NCBI GenBank assembly: GCA_002205965.3
Contig: NADL03000458.1
Span: 62,001-126,000 of the forward strand
Reading direction: 5' to 3'
Origin: Kappaphycus alvarezii
Taxonomy: Eukaryota > Rhodophyta > Florideophyceae > Gigartinales > Solieriaceae
Length of the DNA: 64,000 bases
Under the pieces are notes generated by a model. That model did not search any database. It worked only from the letters and a program-made list of their open reading frames with translations, and had not been told where the DNA came from. The translations under genes were made by a program, and so were the position numbers. Positions 31,422-43,529 of this stretch are shown piece after piece (the stretch's first letter is position 1; each line of letters begins with the position of its first letter).

Positions 31422-32500
31422 TGATAAAACTGCAGCGTCTCCAAGAGGGTCAATACAGTCCTCATGGGGAAGAGGATATGAATCAGTGACAGTTTATATT
31501 CAGTTCGCAATTATTCGACGCAAAAGCGCATGAAGCATCGGACTTGGGGACAAGAGCTACAGGCACAGTCCATTCGGAGTTTTAGTTGACCGTTTAATGA
31601 TTTAAAAGTTAATGTCGCCTCTATTATCTCCTCCGCGATGGCTCGACCGGCAGGACCTTGTCAACTTTACATAGACCTTATCGGCCGCGTACGTGGTTTC
31701 ACCTCTATACAATTGCACGTCTATTCACTTCTACAAGGTTTCTATTCCATATATGATGATTGGCTACGGAGAATTTTCATGCTTCTTCTCTCACATCTTC
31801 GTGCAGTGGGATAAATCAAGGATCTTCCCACGAAGTTTCCCATTTAATGTACTTTCTGAAACCATTTTTTCTTCAGCCATTTTCCACCGTTCCTGTGGGA
31901 ATAAGATTCCAATACTCTGCCTATTTAGTTTCCTAAATTCTCGTTGGGTGTAAGGATCACAAGGAGGTGTGTGGAGCATTACCCCACAACACGGTGTGGT
32001 TAGTTTAACTGATCTACTTCCCACTTTGAGATCATGGATTTTAATGCTTGTCCAGGTAGATCTTGACTACACCGTTGAAATTCTTACTCCAGGCGAGTAG
32101 TTATTGTCATCTAGGCTCTAAAATGCATAATACAGATGAGGAACTAGCCATATCTACCAATAATAGGGTTTCTGGAGTAGAAAACACCCCTGGCTAAACG
32201 AGCGACATCCGTGTGGTGCTTTCTTGTGACTGGTATCGTCGGAGCTTTTGAAATGAGAATCCTTCAGAATCCTCATTTTCTGAAGGACGTTTTCGATTTG
32301 CCGATGACTGATACCATCCCTCCACCGCAAAAAAGCAATGAAATGATCTGTACATCGAATTCTTTGAATTTGGGTTTCACAAAGCAAGTTCCAAGTAGGA
32401 GCGGTACCACGAAATTATTCTTGACCACAAGGAAGTCACTTTCTCCAATATCACTGGCCAACCTCACCGTAAGTCTTATGAAGTCCCTAAACTGGGGATT

Positions 32501-35181
32501 CTGATTTGCATCACCCAGGCACGGGTCGGACTCGAGGGGATTGACCGAGGATGTGTATTCGCCGATAGATCACTCCCGCGGATAATGTTTGTTGTTAAAA
32601 ACGTATCGATCGCAATCGTAGTTGGCCGCATATCTCGTACGTTCAGCCTTGCTGTTCCAGAGACTGTATAAATATTTAACTATAGGGCGACTCCGGAACT
32701 CTGGCTCCTGCCTCTGGTGGCCAATCTCTTCGTTCGTACGGCACTTCTTAAACTTGAATATTCCTGCTGTCACTATTTCGCAATGAGAAACTCGGGTTTC
32801 TTTTGATGTCTTCATAACCTTCCGCGACTGATGAAGTCGATGGTTTTTTTCCTGAGTCTTACAATACGAATCAAAAGGGGTGGGATTCAAACTTTTGTGT
32901 CTTCTGAAAAGTGCTGAGACTGCTCGGAGGATAGCTCTAGGTGATATGAATCATTTCTTGCTACGGACAAAATTTAGTGGTCCGACTTAAGGATGAGGTT
33001 AGTTTTGTTACAAAAGAACGTTGACCATGAAGAGAATGGCTACACATTTGTTTGGCGAAATCTCTTCATTCCGTAGTATCCTGATCGCCACTTGAGATAC
33101 TTATAATTCCATTTCCCTGTTCCTCAACATCACTACGGCCTCAGACAGTACGTCATTCCTAACACGCTCATTTGCTGAGCTGCTTTATTTGGGACACGCA
33201 CAGGGGTTGGGCTATGGTCACCTGCTTAACCCTGAACTGCCTTCGGTAAGATCCAGAATTTTGTCCACATGCATCTTCTGTCTCCCGTATTTACTTCTGA
33301 AACTTGTAATTGTGGAACCCAATATAGAGACGAATGGTAACGGCGAGTAGGAAAAACTTAAATAGGCCATGGCCAACCTCTCGACAGCCCCAGCAGCAGT
33401 GAGAATGTTTGTCCCCATGCAATATCTACCTCCCCTTCACCAGGAGATTTGTTCCAGTTGGTAATGTGTACATGTCCGACCTGACTGTGCGATGGCCTGG
33501 GATCCCCTTCCCTTCTGTCAGTGTCAGTACCGGGGATTCATGACTTGCACTCGGTCATCCGCCCAATCGGTAGTATCGTCCTCATGGCCGGTCAAACCCA
33601 GGAACCCACTTGGCCTCTTCCTTGCTCTGGAGAAGGAACTCTCACGCACCCGGTGCGTTTCACCTGCTGACGTGTGCAGCAAATAATACAGGCAGCCCTG
33701 CGTCTCAAATACAAAAATTTGGTACCGCGACCATTTATGGTTCAGAGGCATAGAGATGGAAGATAGTAGTGGGGAAAGATAATATGTTGGAAGGGTGTGT
33801 TTTTCAAAAGTTTATTCTTACTGACGAAAAAAGTTAATTTAGACGTCCCGATGGAGTGCCATCGGCTGTCATGAATTGAGAAAAGAAAGATTCTTTCAAA
33901 GCGCCAGAATGGAGCGGATCCTCAATGGTTTGAGAGCGATTCGTTCTACGGTGTTCAGTTCTATCAAGCTGTAAGGAAAAGTGGACTCGAAGAACTGCCA
34001 AGAATTAGAGGCTGAGCTACTACCCGTTACTGCCGAGAAACTTTGAAATGACTAGATTTTTCAGCAAAACTGCAGTTGCGCACAGGTCCCCAAGGACTAC
34101 AGTATAACATGGGTGAATATGAAATTGATGTGTTGGATTTGTCCACAAAGAGCCCAGACATCGACATCATTGAAAGAGTGTAGAGGGCAGTGGCAAGGAA
34201 CGTTGACAAAAATGAAGGGCACTTTAGTTGGAACATATGCGTCGTCTACACAAGCCGATCTCTTCTCATCTCATCGATATTATTTAGAAGAAAGTAGGTG
34301 TCACAAAAACTAGGCGCTCTGTCATGAAGCTTTACGTAAAGGGAAAAGTTGGGTGTTTTACTGTCGGAAGATATATTCGATTGAGCCATGTAGTTTTTCT
34401 CGTACTTGTGCGAATTTCTGTCCCTTTTTCAAGATACTGCCTTCTGTGAGCCAACTCACAACAGGATCCGTAACTGAATCAGGGCCCTCAAATGCATCAG
34501 CATTGCGAGAAAGCCAGCAAAGGCTGTTCCTGATGCCGAGTAAAACATTTCAAGGCAGTATATTTTATGGCGATTCCGTCCAATACAGTACTTTCAACTG
34601 ACTCAAGAAATGATTTGACGGCGCACAATGCAGCGCCTTTCCACGATATCTAATCACCGAAAGTCATGGCTATTCCTTCTAACGCCCTCTTATACGTGGA
34701 TAACGTGCACCCTTGATTTGCAATTGTGTAGTTGGCTCTGCTATTGAGCGCGCTGAAAATTTGGTTTAGGTAGCTAAAGAGCTTTGGATGGGGTTTGGCA
34801 GGGGGTGGTTCTCTTCATTGCGGCACTGAAAGCACCAGGACGTTTCTTTGCTTCTTTTTAACAGTAATGTTTGTAAAGTTGTTTGCGCGTGTACTGTAAT
34901 TTGTATAACAATTTGCTCTTTGTACGTTAGAATCAGGGTATAATTGAACAAAACCTTGAATGCTGCCGAATCAGAAGTCCTCATACCATAATGCCGTCGG
35001 CAGTTGAAAGAAGACTACGGTATGCGCTGTGTTTGCATCGGGTCAAATGAAAGGCATTGCGTGGAAACTCCTGTTCTCTTTTATTTTCTTTGTTTTTCGC
35101 AATTTTCCTTTTTAAATTCCTATTAACCGCCAAATTGCTACAGCGCCATTCGGTACCCACTGGCAGTTTCAAATATTCGAC
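32501..35181. other. no gene recognised
   Basis: A minus-strand frame at 32890-32570 may be the eroded gag of the gypsy element to its left (no intact zinc knuckle). From 32.9 to 35.2 kb both strands show only short frames with frequent stops and no domain I recognise. Confidence 0.4.
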
Positions 35182-35235
35182 CAATTTCATGCAGCTTGAA
35201 GCTGCAGCTTGCAGCTTGCAGCTTGCATGAAATTG
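35182..35235. repeat. 54-bp palindrome with AGCTTGC repeats
   Basis: CAATTTCATGCA (35182-35193) is exactly mirrored by TGCATGAAATTG (35224-35235). Between them AGCTTGC-type units repeat (AGCTTGAAGCTGCAGCTTGC...). The structure can fold into a long cruciform or hairpin and lies 340 bp upstream of the dynein light chain start, at the border between transposon-rich and gene-rich DNA. Confidence 0.85.
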
Positions 35236-35573
35236 CATTGTACTAAACTGTTTGGTGACGTTGATCTACGTATCCTCCTGAAGGGGCCAGTATGTTTAGT
35301 AATACTAAAATACTGGCGCGCTCAAATTTCCTCCTCCGCCGACTCAAATCCTAAACTTTCCGATTCGCCCATCTCACAATTTCGCTTGTTCCAACGCCCA
35401 CCGTGTCTGACACCTCATCATATCCTGCCGTGTTCCCTTAAATCTCTGCATCGACCACCCCAATCTCTCGCCACCTCCGATCTATCATTTTCGACAAACA
35501 CATCAATCCTCCTCCCCCCCCATTCACTCCAAACAACTCTTGCCGTCCCAAAACTCACTACTACACCAACCTA

Positions 35574-36385
35574 ATGGCCGAAAACTTTTCCACAACCTCC
35601 GCCACCGCCGGAACTGCCGCTGACACTCACAATGTCACAGAGCCGGATGTCAACGCCGCCTCCAAATCTGAAGCTGCCCTGGATGGAGAGGCCGAGGCCA
35701 TGGCTAAGCTAGAGATCCCTGCCGCCGACTCATCCACAAAGATCACAGACGAGCATTTCATCAAGGATGTTGTCAACAAGACCGTTGATCAAGTCATTCG
35801 GGACGCTGGCTATTCTCACGAGGCCACCAGTGTCTGGGTGAATCAGATAGTAGAGGTTGTTGTCCGTGCTCTTGTCAAGGTCGATCGCGATAATAAGTAT
35901 ATAGGTACGTTACTTCTCTCCATTCCCGGCCTAACCTATCCCACTTGTTGCCCACTTGTTGAGATAGCACCTCTTGCCGCCCGTTGCGAATCTTACCTGT
36001 TATTGACCATTGCTTTTCTCAATCTGGTACTTTCGCATGCATTCACGGCTTTTCGTTTTCCCGTTTAGTTACGTGCATGATCGTGCAGAACCTTCGTCAA
36101 GGCATGCGTTCCGCAACCTCGTGCTATTGGAGTTCTCGTACAGATAGCGGATACTCTTTAACGTAAGTTGACCATCCACGTTGTTCTCTTTCCGCAACTC
36201 CATCACGCTTCTGCATCTTGAGACAGTGCCTCATCGCTTGATACACTGACATCATATTTGCGGTCTTTTCTTTCCTATCCTCGTCTACCAACCGATTGCA
36301 TCGTGTTCTTTATGCTCTCAGCAATGAACGCAACGGAATGTATGTCATCACCACTGTCTCATTTGCCAACCGTGATGACCACTAA
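35574..36385 (+). CDS. Tctex1-type dynein light chain (three exons)
   Basis: Exons at 35574-35904, 36069-36162 and 36322-36385 join to 489 nt (162 codons). Introns are 164 bp (GTACGT...TTTAG) and 159 bp (GTAAGT...TCTCAG), splitting codons in phase 1 and phase 2. Residues 1-55 are an Ala/Thr/Glu-rich extension. The rest is a complete Tctex1 domain: FIKDVVNKTVDQVI, a helix around WVNQIVEVVVRAL, KYIVTCMIVQ across intron 1, SATSCYWSS (the conserved C-Y-W after a loop) and MYVITTVSF after intron 2. These proteins bind dynein intermediate chain and various cargoes. The usual family length is about 110-120 residues, so the extra N-terminus is notable. All three exons are in frame without repair, making this one of the best-supported genes here. 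Confidence 0.88.
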
Positions 36386-37225
36386 GATTCAGGGCGCGAC
36401 CTGCTGGGCTTGCTCATTTTCTGTATAGGCGCTCTTTAGATTCTAGTCACAAGCAGTTGGTCGAGCAGTTACGTTGTACGTAAGCTGCACACTCCCTATG
36501 CCTTCATCAAATTGACTTGCGCCTTGCTCAGACAACAAACCGCCGAATTGGCTTCAGCCGCGCTGAGACATTCAAATTTTCGACTACCGCTCACTCCTAA
36601 CTTCTCACCTGGAGCTTGATTGTCGTGTCTGCGTGCCTGACTCAGGCAGGGTTAGACTCTAGCGATTCAGGAGGTAGTTCGAAACATGCAAGCTTCTGGC
36701 CTACCGTAGACTTTCCGGTGCGCAAAGCCGGCCGTCATCGAGCGACATTCACGGACACGACACACTAATCCGACGCTGAAAGCAGTGAAAGCGAGTCAGA
36801 TGGGTAGCCAAGCAAATTCATCCTAGGAAGACGGGACACGCCCTGTGGAACGACTCATGCTATCTTCTACTCGACGTGTTAGTCCTTTATGGTCTAGCTC
36901 TGCAGTAACCTTACAGTGATGGAATCAGGAGCGAGCGACCTGCAGTACATAATAACCCGTCACCCGCAGCGGATGATGCGCTACGCTTTCCTGATCCCGA
37001 ATCGGCCCAAGTACCACTCAAGGAGGTACTCGGCGTCTGACCTGGATGTAGTTTCCACAATTGGCACGGCGAAACCCGTTGCTCAGCTACCTTTTGCGCG
37101 ATTCAGAGACTGCCTGCTTGTTTCGGGGGTACGTCCTCTCCAACGTAGACGAAAACGTTTGAAGCCCGTGTCCAATACTAGAATTGCCTGGGCGCTAACA
37201 TTACGATGCCTCAAGCGTACTTCGG
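36386..37225. other. no gene firmly recognised
   Basis: The region lies between the dynein light chain and the last readable Sec23/24-like codons. The minus strand around 37300-37200 has a frame-shifted hydrophobic segment that might be the start of the missing COPII C-terminus. A plus-strand frame at 36916-37350 shows no domain. Confidence 0.35.
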
Positions 37226-39681
37226 TCATGAGCCCTGTACTCTCGTCAGACTTTGCTCTTGTAAAGAGGCGAGGTGACATAAGCAATGACGAAAGTCCAC
37301 ATTCCCCTCGCAAGAAAAATGACGGAAAACAAGGGCACAGTCCGCGCTAACCTGCCTATCTATAAGCAATCCCCGACGTAACTCATATAACAGACGCACA
37401 ACACCTGCGGTGGCCTCTGAGCCTCGGAGCAATCGACGGGCGGACAAGTCAATGGAGCGTGCTGCGATGTGCGGTTGAGTTAGAGCACCTCCGGAAACGA
37501 CACATGCCTTTCCAAGAACAAGCGCGCATACTTCCGCATCAAGGTTCCGCAAATACTCATGTGACTCAATTGTAAGTGGTATCCGAACTGTTATAACTCT
37601 AGTCCATCCCATCGATTTCGCAGCGAGCTGAACCACGGCATGCGAGGGGGGAGGCGATGATTTCTCAAGTGCAGGATCGGAATTTGGTGGCTTTGGTCTG
37701 AGAATTACCGTGAATCCGATCATTGCATCGATTCCCGGAACTGCATACGTATGTGGAGCGGCTGTCGGAAAAGCGGGGGCGATAACACGGGCGATGGCCA
37801 TCGGAGCAGAAATTCTGATTGAAACCAAGCCGGGACTCGTTGACATCTCTGACAGAAACTTTGCAGCCTCTGCCAACGCCGATGCAGCCGAAAATCCGTG
37901 TGCTGCTGAGTAAACCAAACCCCCTTTGGATCGTTTCGAGGTGTTGAGCAAAATAGGGCCCGCGAATCCTTGTGATGCGCCAAAGCAAAGAAAGTCAAGC
38001 GCAATACGACGATCCCCAGCTTTCGCTCCAATTTGCTCATACAGTCGGCTCAACGCCGCACTAGGGTCCGGCCCTGCACTCCTAACTACCCGAAAACCAT
38101 TTTGCAAGCCGGCCTGTGCTCCTTTCATAAGTGTCGGCGGTAGTGAAGGGGGGCCAGTCAGCAGGGACAGAATTCGCGAACTTTCCGCATCTGCCATCCC
38201 CAGTATGAGTTCAAAGGCCACCTCAATAGCCAGATCTAACCTCCGAGGCTCCCCTCTGCAGGATACCGAGTTTTCATCACCTGTCCCTCAGCCTGCATTT
38301 CTAAGCCTCCAAACTCCATAGCCAACTCTGCCTTTGCCGACAACGCTCTCGCACACACAAAGGCGTCTGTAAACGCAGCTGAACAATGCTCCCCTTCAGC
38401 ATCAACATCAGCATCAGTATCTGCTTCAGCGGATGCATCGACAGAGGATGCTTTGGGGGCTTCAAAAAGAACTGCTCTTTTCTTCGAGAGACATATTTGC
38501 AACACGCTGCGGACCGACGACCTCCAACATGTGCGAATCTTCATCCCCAACATCAACGGCTACCGAACATGCGGCACCGACGGTCAACAAGGCAAAACGC
38601 AAGCCTCTTTCCGCAGCACTTGCATGAACTGCGGCGACGGCAGCACGAGCCCAGACGGCCTCTTCATGCTCAAGATTATCATCAACAATCAAAACAATGG
38701 CACCCCGACCAGTAGAGTTGTGTGTGGTAGAACCATGATGGACATAGTCGATGACATCTGCGGTGAGCTGCGGATACAAGTTGGGGTGAGTTGCGCGACT
38801 TGTGAAACTACCTGGGGGAAGTGGGTTGTCACAACGATGACAAAAGACGCACTGCCAAGTAGATGAGGATTGTGAGACATCGCGGGCACCGTTGTGGGAG
38901 GCGAGAAAGGAGCCACAGGTACGACATCGTTGCGGAGGTCGGTGCGTTTTAGGGACGTCTGAGAGGGACCGAAGGGGGCCCAGACAAAGCCAAGGGTAAA
39001 CCCTGTGTGGGGAAAGGGGTCAATCAGGGAGAGGAGTGCATGTTAGGGACTCGGAGGGTACATGGAGGTAGAGCGTGGTTTTGCAGGGTATGAACAACTT
39101 ACCAACGTGTCAAGGGCATGCTGATCTAGGAGAGCATTTGCGGCGCAGAAGCGGAGAACGGGGTAGGTGCTTCGGTCATCAGAGAGTAGACTAATGTCAG
39201 CATTGGATTGGTGTTGGGAGGACGAGGGGGTGGTTGCGCGGTCGGTGTTTCCGCATGTGTTGTGGAGGAAGGGATATCTAAGCTACGAGGGCTAGGTGTG
39301 GATGGAGAATGGTGCGAGGTGACGATTTGAGGGCGGATACGGGGACTTGCACGTGAGGTTGGATGGTGAGAGATGGAGGAAGAGGGGGGAGAGATGCGGG
39401 GTTGCGGCGGGGATGGAGTGGCGGGCGAAGGGGTTTGGGAGATGGCGATGCGGGTTGGTAGCGGGCGATGAGAGAGTTGGAGAGTCAGTTATGGAAAGCC
39501 CGGCCCTGAAGCGGGCGAGGAAAGACTTTGATTCGGAAATCGCGAGACCGGCGTCAGGTATTGAGTCAAACGTGCCGCGGGGAGCGGAACCTCGGGTGAT
39601 GAGGGCTTGAGGGGCAGCGGGATCTGGGGGGTGGGTGGTGCCGATGTTTGCTCTTGCGTTTGGTTGGGATGACGGCGCCAT
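37226..39681 (-). CDS. Sec23/Sec24-family COPII coat protein, Sec24-like (frame-broken, C-terminus unclear)
   Basis: On the minus strand a Pro/Ser-rich N-terminus (39681 onward) leads to a block YPVLRFCAANALL near 39150 and a donor GTAAGT after 39103. The intron would be 39102-39003 (acceptor CACACAG). Then GLPLALSGP continues, and after a one-base C-run shift SLSDVPKTHRPPQ leads to the zinc finger CRTC...WQCVFC. The trunk follows with AIVLIVDDNLEHEE, a frame-shifted acidic insert, and a long open frame (38221-37226) with ILSLLTGPPSLPPTLM, ALDFLCFGASQGFAG and a helical region. This order (beta start, zinc finger, von Willebrand-like trunk, helical) is that of Sec23/Sec24, which coats vesicles leaving the endoplasmic reticulum. 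The gelsolin-like C-terminus is not readable. At least three frame changes occur. Confidence 0.6.
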
Positions 39682-40401
39682 GGAAGTTTGATGGGGAAGG
39701 TGTGAAGGGCAGGGATGTGGAAATCAAGATGAGGAGTCTAAAGAGGTCGAAATCGAAAAGGATGCATTGTAGGTCGTTGGTGGTTTTATGGTTCATTATA
39801 CCGAATAATTTATGGATTAACGAGCGGTGTCAGCTTGATGCACAAGCGAGGCGGGGAAACATCATTAGTAACAGTAACAGTATCATAAGTATAGTATTTC
39901 GTGGTATTTCCCTTCGAAATCGAAAATATAGCTACACACGTCTAATAATTTACCCTTTATAAAGTTTCGTATTGACTGTAAGCAATATCATTTTAACAGA
40001 ACCGAAATTCCTGGTTGTTCCCATAACCAAAGCTCAAATTATGTAGGTTTGTTACACGTGTGCACCTGTACAGCAGCGGGTAAGAGTCCTTCCCAAACTC
40101 GATGGAACTGTCTTGAAGTTTGTTCCCACATTGGAACGAATCAAAAGATCCAAATTGTTCCACAGTCGCTTGTACCATACTGTACAGTACCGTACACTAC
40201 AGTACACTACAGTACTGTACCGTACTGTCCTGAAATGTATTGAACCGAAAGCAAGCAAACGTACTGTACATTATTCAATAATTAACATGTGGATCACAAC
40301 TAGACACTCGCCGAGCGTTCGAGTGAGACATTCTTCACAGCCGCCGCCTTCCCTCGCCGCACTCTATCACCCCGCCTCGCCTTGCCTGCAACCCGACCCA
40401 T
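39682..40401. other. divergent intergenic region with GTAC-type palindromes
   Basis: This is the shared upstream region of the Sec24-like gene (minus) and the acidic gene (plus). It contains an AT-rich stretch at 39.78-40.0 kb and a run of CAGTAC/GTACTG words at 40171-40230. No gene is seen. Confidence 0.5.
40171..40230. repeat. TACTGTAC/GTACAGTA palindrome cluster
   Basis: Within 60 bp, at least six overlapping words of the TACTGTA/TACAGTA type occur, giving nested palindromes such as TACTGTACAGTA. Related clusters lie in other intergenic gaps of the gene-rich half (53.95-54.35, 56.79-57.12 and 59.1-59.47 kb). Confidence 0.8.
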
Positions 40402-43400
40402 AATGTCCGAGCAACCATCCCCACCGCAGTCCTCATCCCTTCCCGATCCACCTCCTGTCCTCACTTCCCCCTTCATCCCAACCAAACCCTTCCTTAAGCA
40501 CCATTCCCCTCCCAGACACCACTACCGCAAAAACTGAATCCCACGCCCTTAGTCCAGCTCCAATCCAACCGGATGCTCCTGCTGGGCTGGGTGATTCCGA
40601 TTCTGCTACACCCAATGTCCAACTTTCCGTGGGAGCGCAGATGGAGATGCGACCTCTTGCGCGAAGCATTCCTCGCCTTTGCAGACCCATGGGGAGAACC
40701 ACCCTCTGCTGACGGCGCGTCCCGTGAAAACCAAGTCTCCGGCCCTGAAGCAGCAAACAAGGAAGTGATCGAAGGGGAGAAGGTTGGAGAGGCTCGAGAC
40801 GGAAAGCTTCATGAAGCGGGTGCGGGAGAAGACAATGTCAAGCAAGAGACCGCACAGCTTCCAATGGTGGAGAAAAATGAAAGGGATAACGATGGGAGCG
40901 AGGGAGATGACAATGCCAAGCAAGAGACCGCACAGCTTCCAATCGTGGAGAAAAGTGAAAGGGATAACGATAAGAGCGAGGAGAAAGGTGAACGCCAGAC
41001 GCAGGCCAGTACAACTGAAAAAGATGAGGATGCGAAGAAGCAACAGGAGGAAGTTGTCAATGAACAGACTGCGGAGAGTGGGGTTGAAGGGAAGGAGACC
41101 GAAGAAGACAAAAAGCATGGGATAAAAGTGGTGACCATGTCCGCAATGTCAAGGTGGAGGGCGACGAAGGCGAAATGCAAAGAGATGAGAAAGGAATCAA
41201 AGGGGAGATGATGAGAAAACAGGACGAATCTGTTGAAGAGGAGCCTCAGGAGGAACATACAGCCGCCTCTGCGCCGGTGCCATCATCAGCTGGTAAAAAT
41301 ATCGCGGAAGGCAAACAGGAAGGCACCGGCATACAGGAGGCGGAGGATAATGTTGAACGGGATGATAAAATGCAAGTAGATTCGCCGCAAGATAACGATT
41401 CTTCAAAGGCAAATGAGAATCCGGGGCAGCAAGCTAAATGCAGAGCAAACAGAGTCTCGTATCGATGAACAGCAAGTCCACGAGCGCATGGATGGAGACA
41501 GTGGAACTAAGCAGGTTACCGCGAATGCATGTGCGAGCGGAGATCATATCTCCGGTACTCCAGCACCTTCCTCCCCAGAAGCAGGGAGAAACTCCAAACC
41601 AGATGTCATCATGACCGTAGCCGAGGAGGACAGCCCGGGAACTGCGGCAGACGGCTCTGCACCCCAGGAGAAAGATTCTGAAAAGGACGGTGTTGTGGAA
41701 ATCGAGGCGGTTCCAGACAATGAGGATGCAACTAATGACTCTGCCGGCGATACCCCCAAATCTTCCACGCCGAAACGTCCAAGACGCGCATCACAACGAA
41801 ATCTGCGCTCACAAATGCCAAAGTACGATATTGAGAGGATGGAGATAGACAGTGGAGAAGCTGAAAACAAGGTAGAAGACGAAGTAAAGGGGCAGGAAAA
41901 TGAGCACGAGGACAGCAAGCAGGACAAAGAAAAGGACGGAGATGGGAAGGAAGAAGCCAGTGTGCATGGTGCCGCTGGTGGAGTGAAAACAAGGGAACCG
42001 AGGAAGCGATCAGGAAAATTGACCAAATGCTCGAAGAATTGCCTCGACCAGAAATGACCGAAGACGGGATGAGAATGAAACTCGGGGAGGCACTTTTCGT
42101 TACGTATGCAGCTTGAAGAAGTGAAGAAGAAGCGCATGCGTGACAAACGCTTAACACCAATTGAAAACTTGACATTTGCAGATGTGGCTTCATTCAATAG
42201 GGACCACTTGAGATGCTACTGCTTTATTTATGGAACACCTCGACGGAAAAAGAGCGAGATGGAGATTGACATGGCCATGTTTGTATGCTTGTGGCATCGT
42301 GGAAAAGAAGGCTACGTTCTCCCGGACTACATTCCTAAGAATTCAAAGGATAGAATCGGCGAGACGGCTGCGGTAGCTGCTTACGAAGCAGGCATCGCAA
42401 TGACAAAAGAGCCGCCGTCGCTGAGTGTCACCCCAAAAATCGGACGGGGATAACGTGGAGATTGCGCGATCATCGAGAAGGTCTAGCGTCATTTCGAGAT
42501 CAGAGTTAAGCAGAGATTCTCAAGAAGGTCTGAAAACGCCTTCAAGAAATTCAGGCCGAACTGCCTCGAAAACGCCTGCAAGAACGAGTGGAAAAGCCCC
42601 GGCATCCGGCTACACACCGACCTCAGCGAAACGCCCGCCGCCGCATCCTCAAAACGTTCAAAACCTTCACTCTTCACCGATCCGACAAGCGACACAACAA
42701 AATCAAGTAGGCACAGAGCGGGCTGTTAACAGGGGAAGCGTGCCAGGGTCGAACCTTCAAACTACTGAATTGCACAAACAAGTCCACATTAACAAGCCGG
42801 GTCCCTCTTCTGCTGCTCGTGGCCAGGCCGCAGGAACAGCGAGGACTTCGCGGTCCGGCATACCGGTGCAACCTATGCCACAAGGCTTTGGGACATCTTT
42901 CAAACAGAAGGTTCATGCAAGAGCGGCAGGGGAGAAATTCAAAGCGGCGTATAATGGCGCAGGTCCATCCATTGTCAATGTCGTGGAGAATGCTGCAGCT
43001 TATTTTACGGGAAAGGATTCACCAGAGGTTATCCAAGATCAAGCGAAGTCGTACGCGCGTTACCAGTTTAATGTTGACCTGCTCTCGGAGATTTTCGATG
43101 GGCCCCGGCCGAGGAGAATTCAAATAAGACAGACACCGAGAGACAAGATGTATCTCATCAGCGCCCAGAGGGGGTGCTAAAGGCGAATGCTATGCGGGAG
43201 GTGGCTAAACGAATGCGATCGTCTTCTTCTACAGTTAACGGCGAGGCGGAATTGGAGCTTTGGGAAGAAGAATTCAAGCAACTCGAAAGTGATACCAAAG
43301 AGATGGAGAGAGCGAACATGCGACTTTTTCAGCGTCTGGAGCGCGCGGAAACAGAAGAAGAAATTGAATCGGTGAAGCGCGATTTTGAACAATATCATAA

Positions 43401-43515
43401 TGTGCGCATAAGCGGGGCACCACCACCTCTGGTGCGTCGTAAGCTAGACAAGTCCCTTGCACCTGTACTAATGCCCGATAATCAGTGCCGTATACTGCGA
43501 TTCAAGGTTGGCTAG
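40402..43515 (+). CDS. long acidic nuclear-type protein with possible SAP motif (frame-broken)
   Basis: Six or more successive plus-strand frames form what looks like one gene of about 1,000 codons starting at ATG 40402. It is Glu/Asp/Lys-rich and contains a tandem repeat of about 25 residues (units around KQETAQLP[MI]VEK, 40830-40990). A basic cluster STPKRPRRASQRNLRSQ suggests nuclear location. At 42180-42290 the segment FNRDHLRCYCFIYGTPRRKK has the helix-turn-helix length of a SAP-type DNA-binding motif. After a Ser/Thr/Pro-rich basic stretch, a folded C-terminal part (GFGTSFKQKVHARAAG, then a Glu-rich coiled coil at 43200-43400) ends at TAG 43513-43515. I do not recognise an orthologue. 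The frame changes are single-base and the codon pattern on either side stays coding-like, so error is likelier than decay. Confidence 0.5.
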
Positions 43516-43529
43516 AAGTTTTGATCTAC

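Larger units (their letters stand above)
28388..32500 (-). mobile_element. degenerate Ty3/gypsy element
   Basis: Minus-strand remnants occur in gypsy order from right to left: protease end near 32467-32270 (FLVVKNNFVVPLLLGTCFV), reverse transcriptase at 31312-31052 (MPFGLKNAPATFQRAL, then an eroded LIYFDKYY where Y-[LV]-D-D is expected), the connection/RNase H start at 30296-29946 (RIAKGFAGIAKPL and SPPILALPTFVDPY), and integrase at 29442-28400 (TYYWLYMAADCYARVRNCGPC zinc region, then a frame-shifted NGQVER-like core). It belongs to a different family from the chromovirus and is much older. The 30.3-31.05 kb interval carries unrelated sequence, probably an insertion. No LTRs were found; the left end is cut by the chromovirus junction. 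Confidence 0.65.

Noticed and set aside
38386-38866. Overlapping plus-strand frames of up to 137 codons
   Set aside because: They are antisense to the zinc finger and trunk of the Sec24-like gene and show no domain.
40606-41258. Long hydrophobic minus-strand frames that look membrane-spanning
   Set aside because: They are the mirror of the Glu/Lys-rich acidic gene; GAA/GAG read backwards gives Phe/Leu-rich sequence.
41544-42197. 217-codon Ser-rich minus-strand frame
   Set aside because: Antisense shadow of the acidic gene, with low-complexity composition and no motif.
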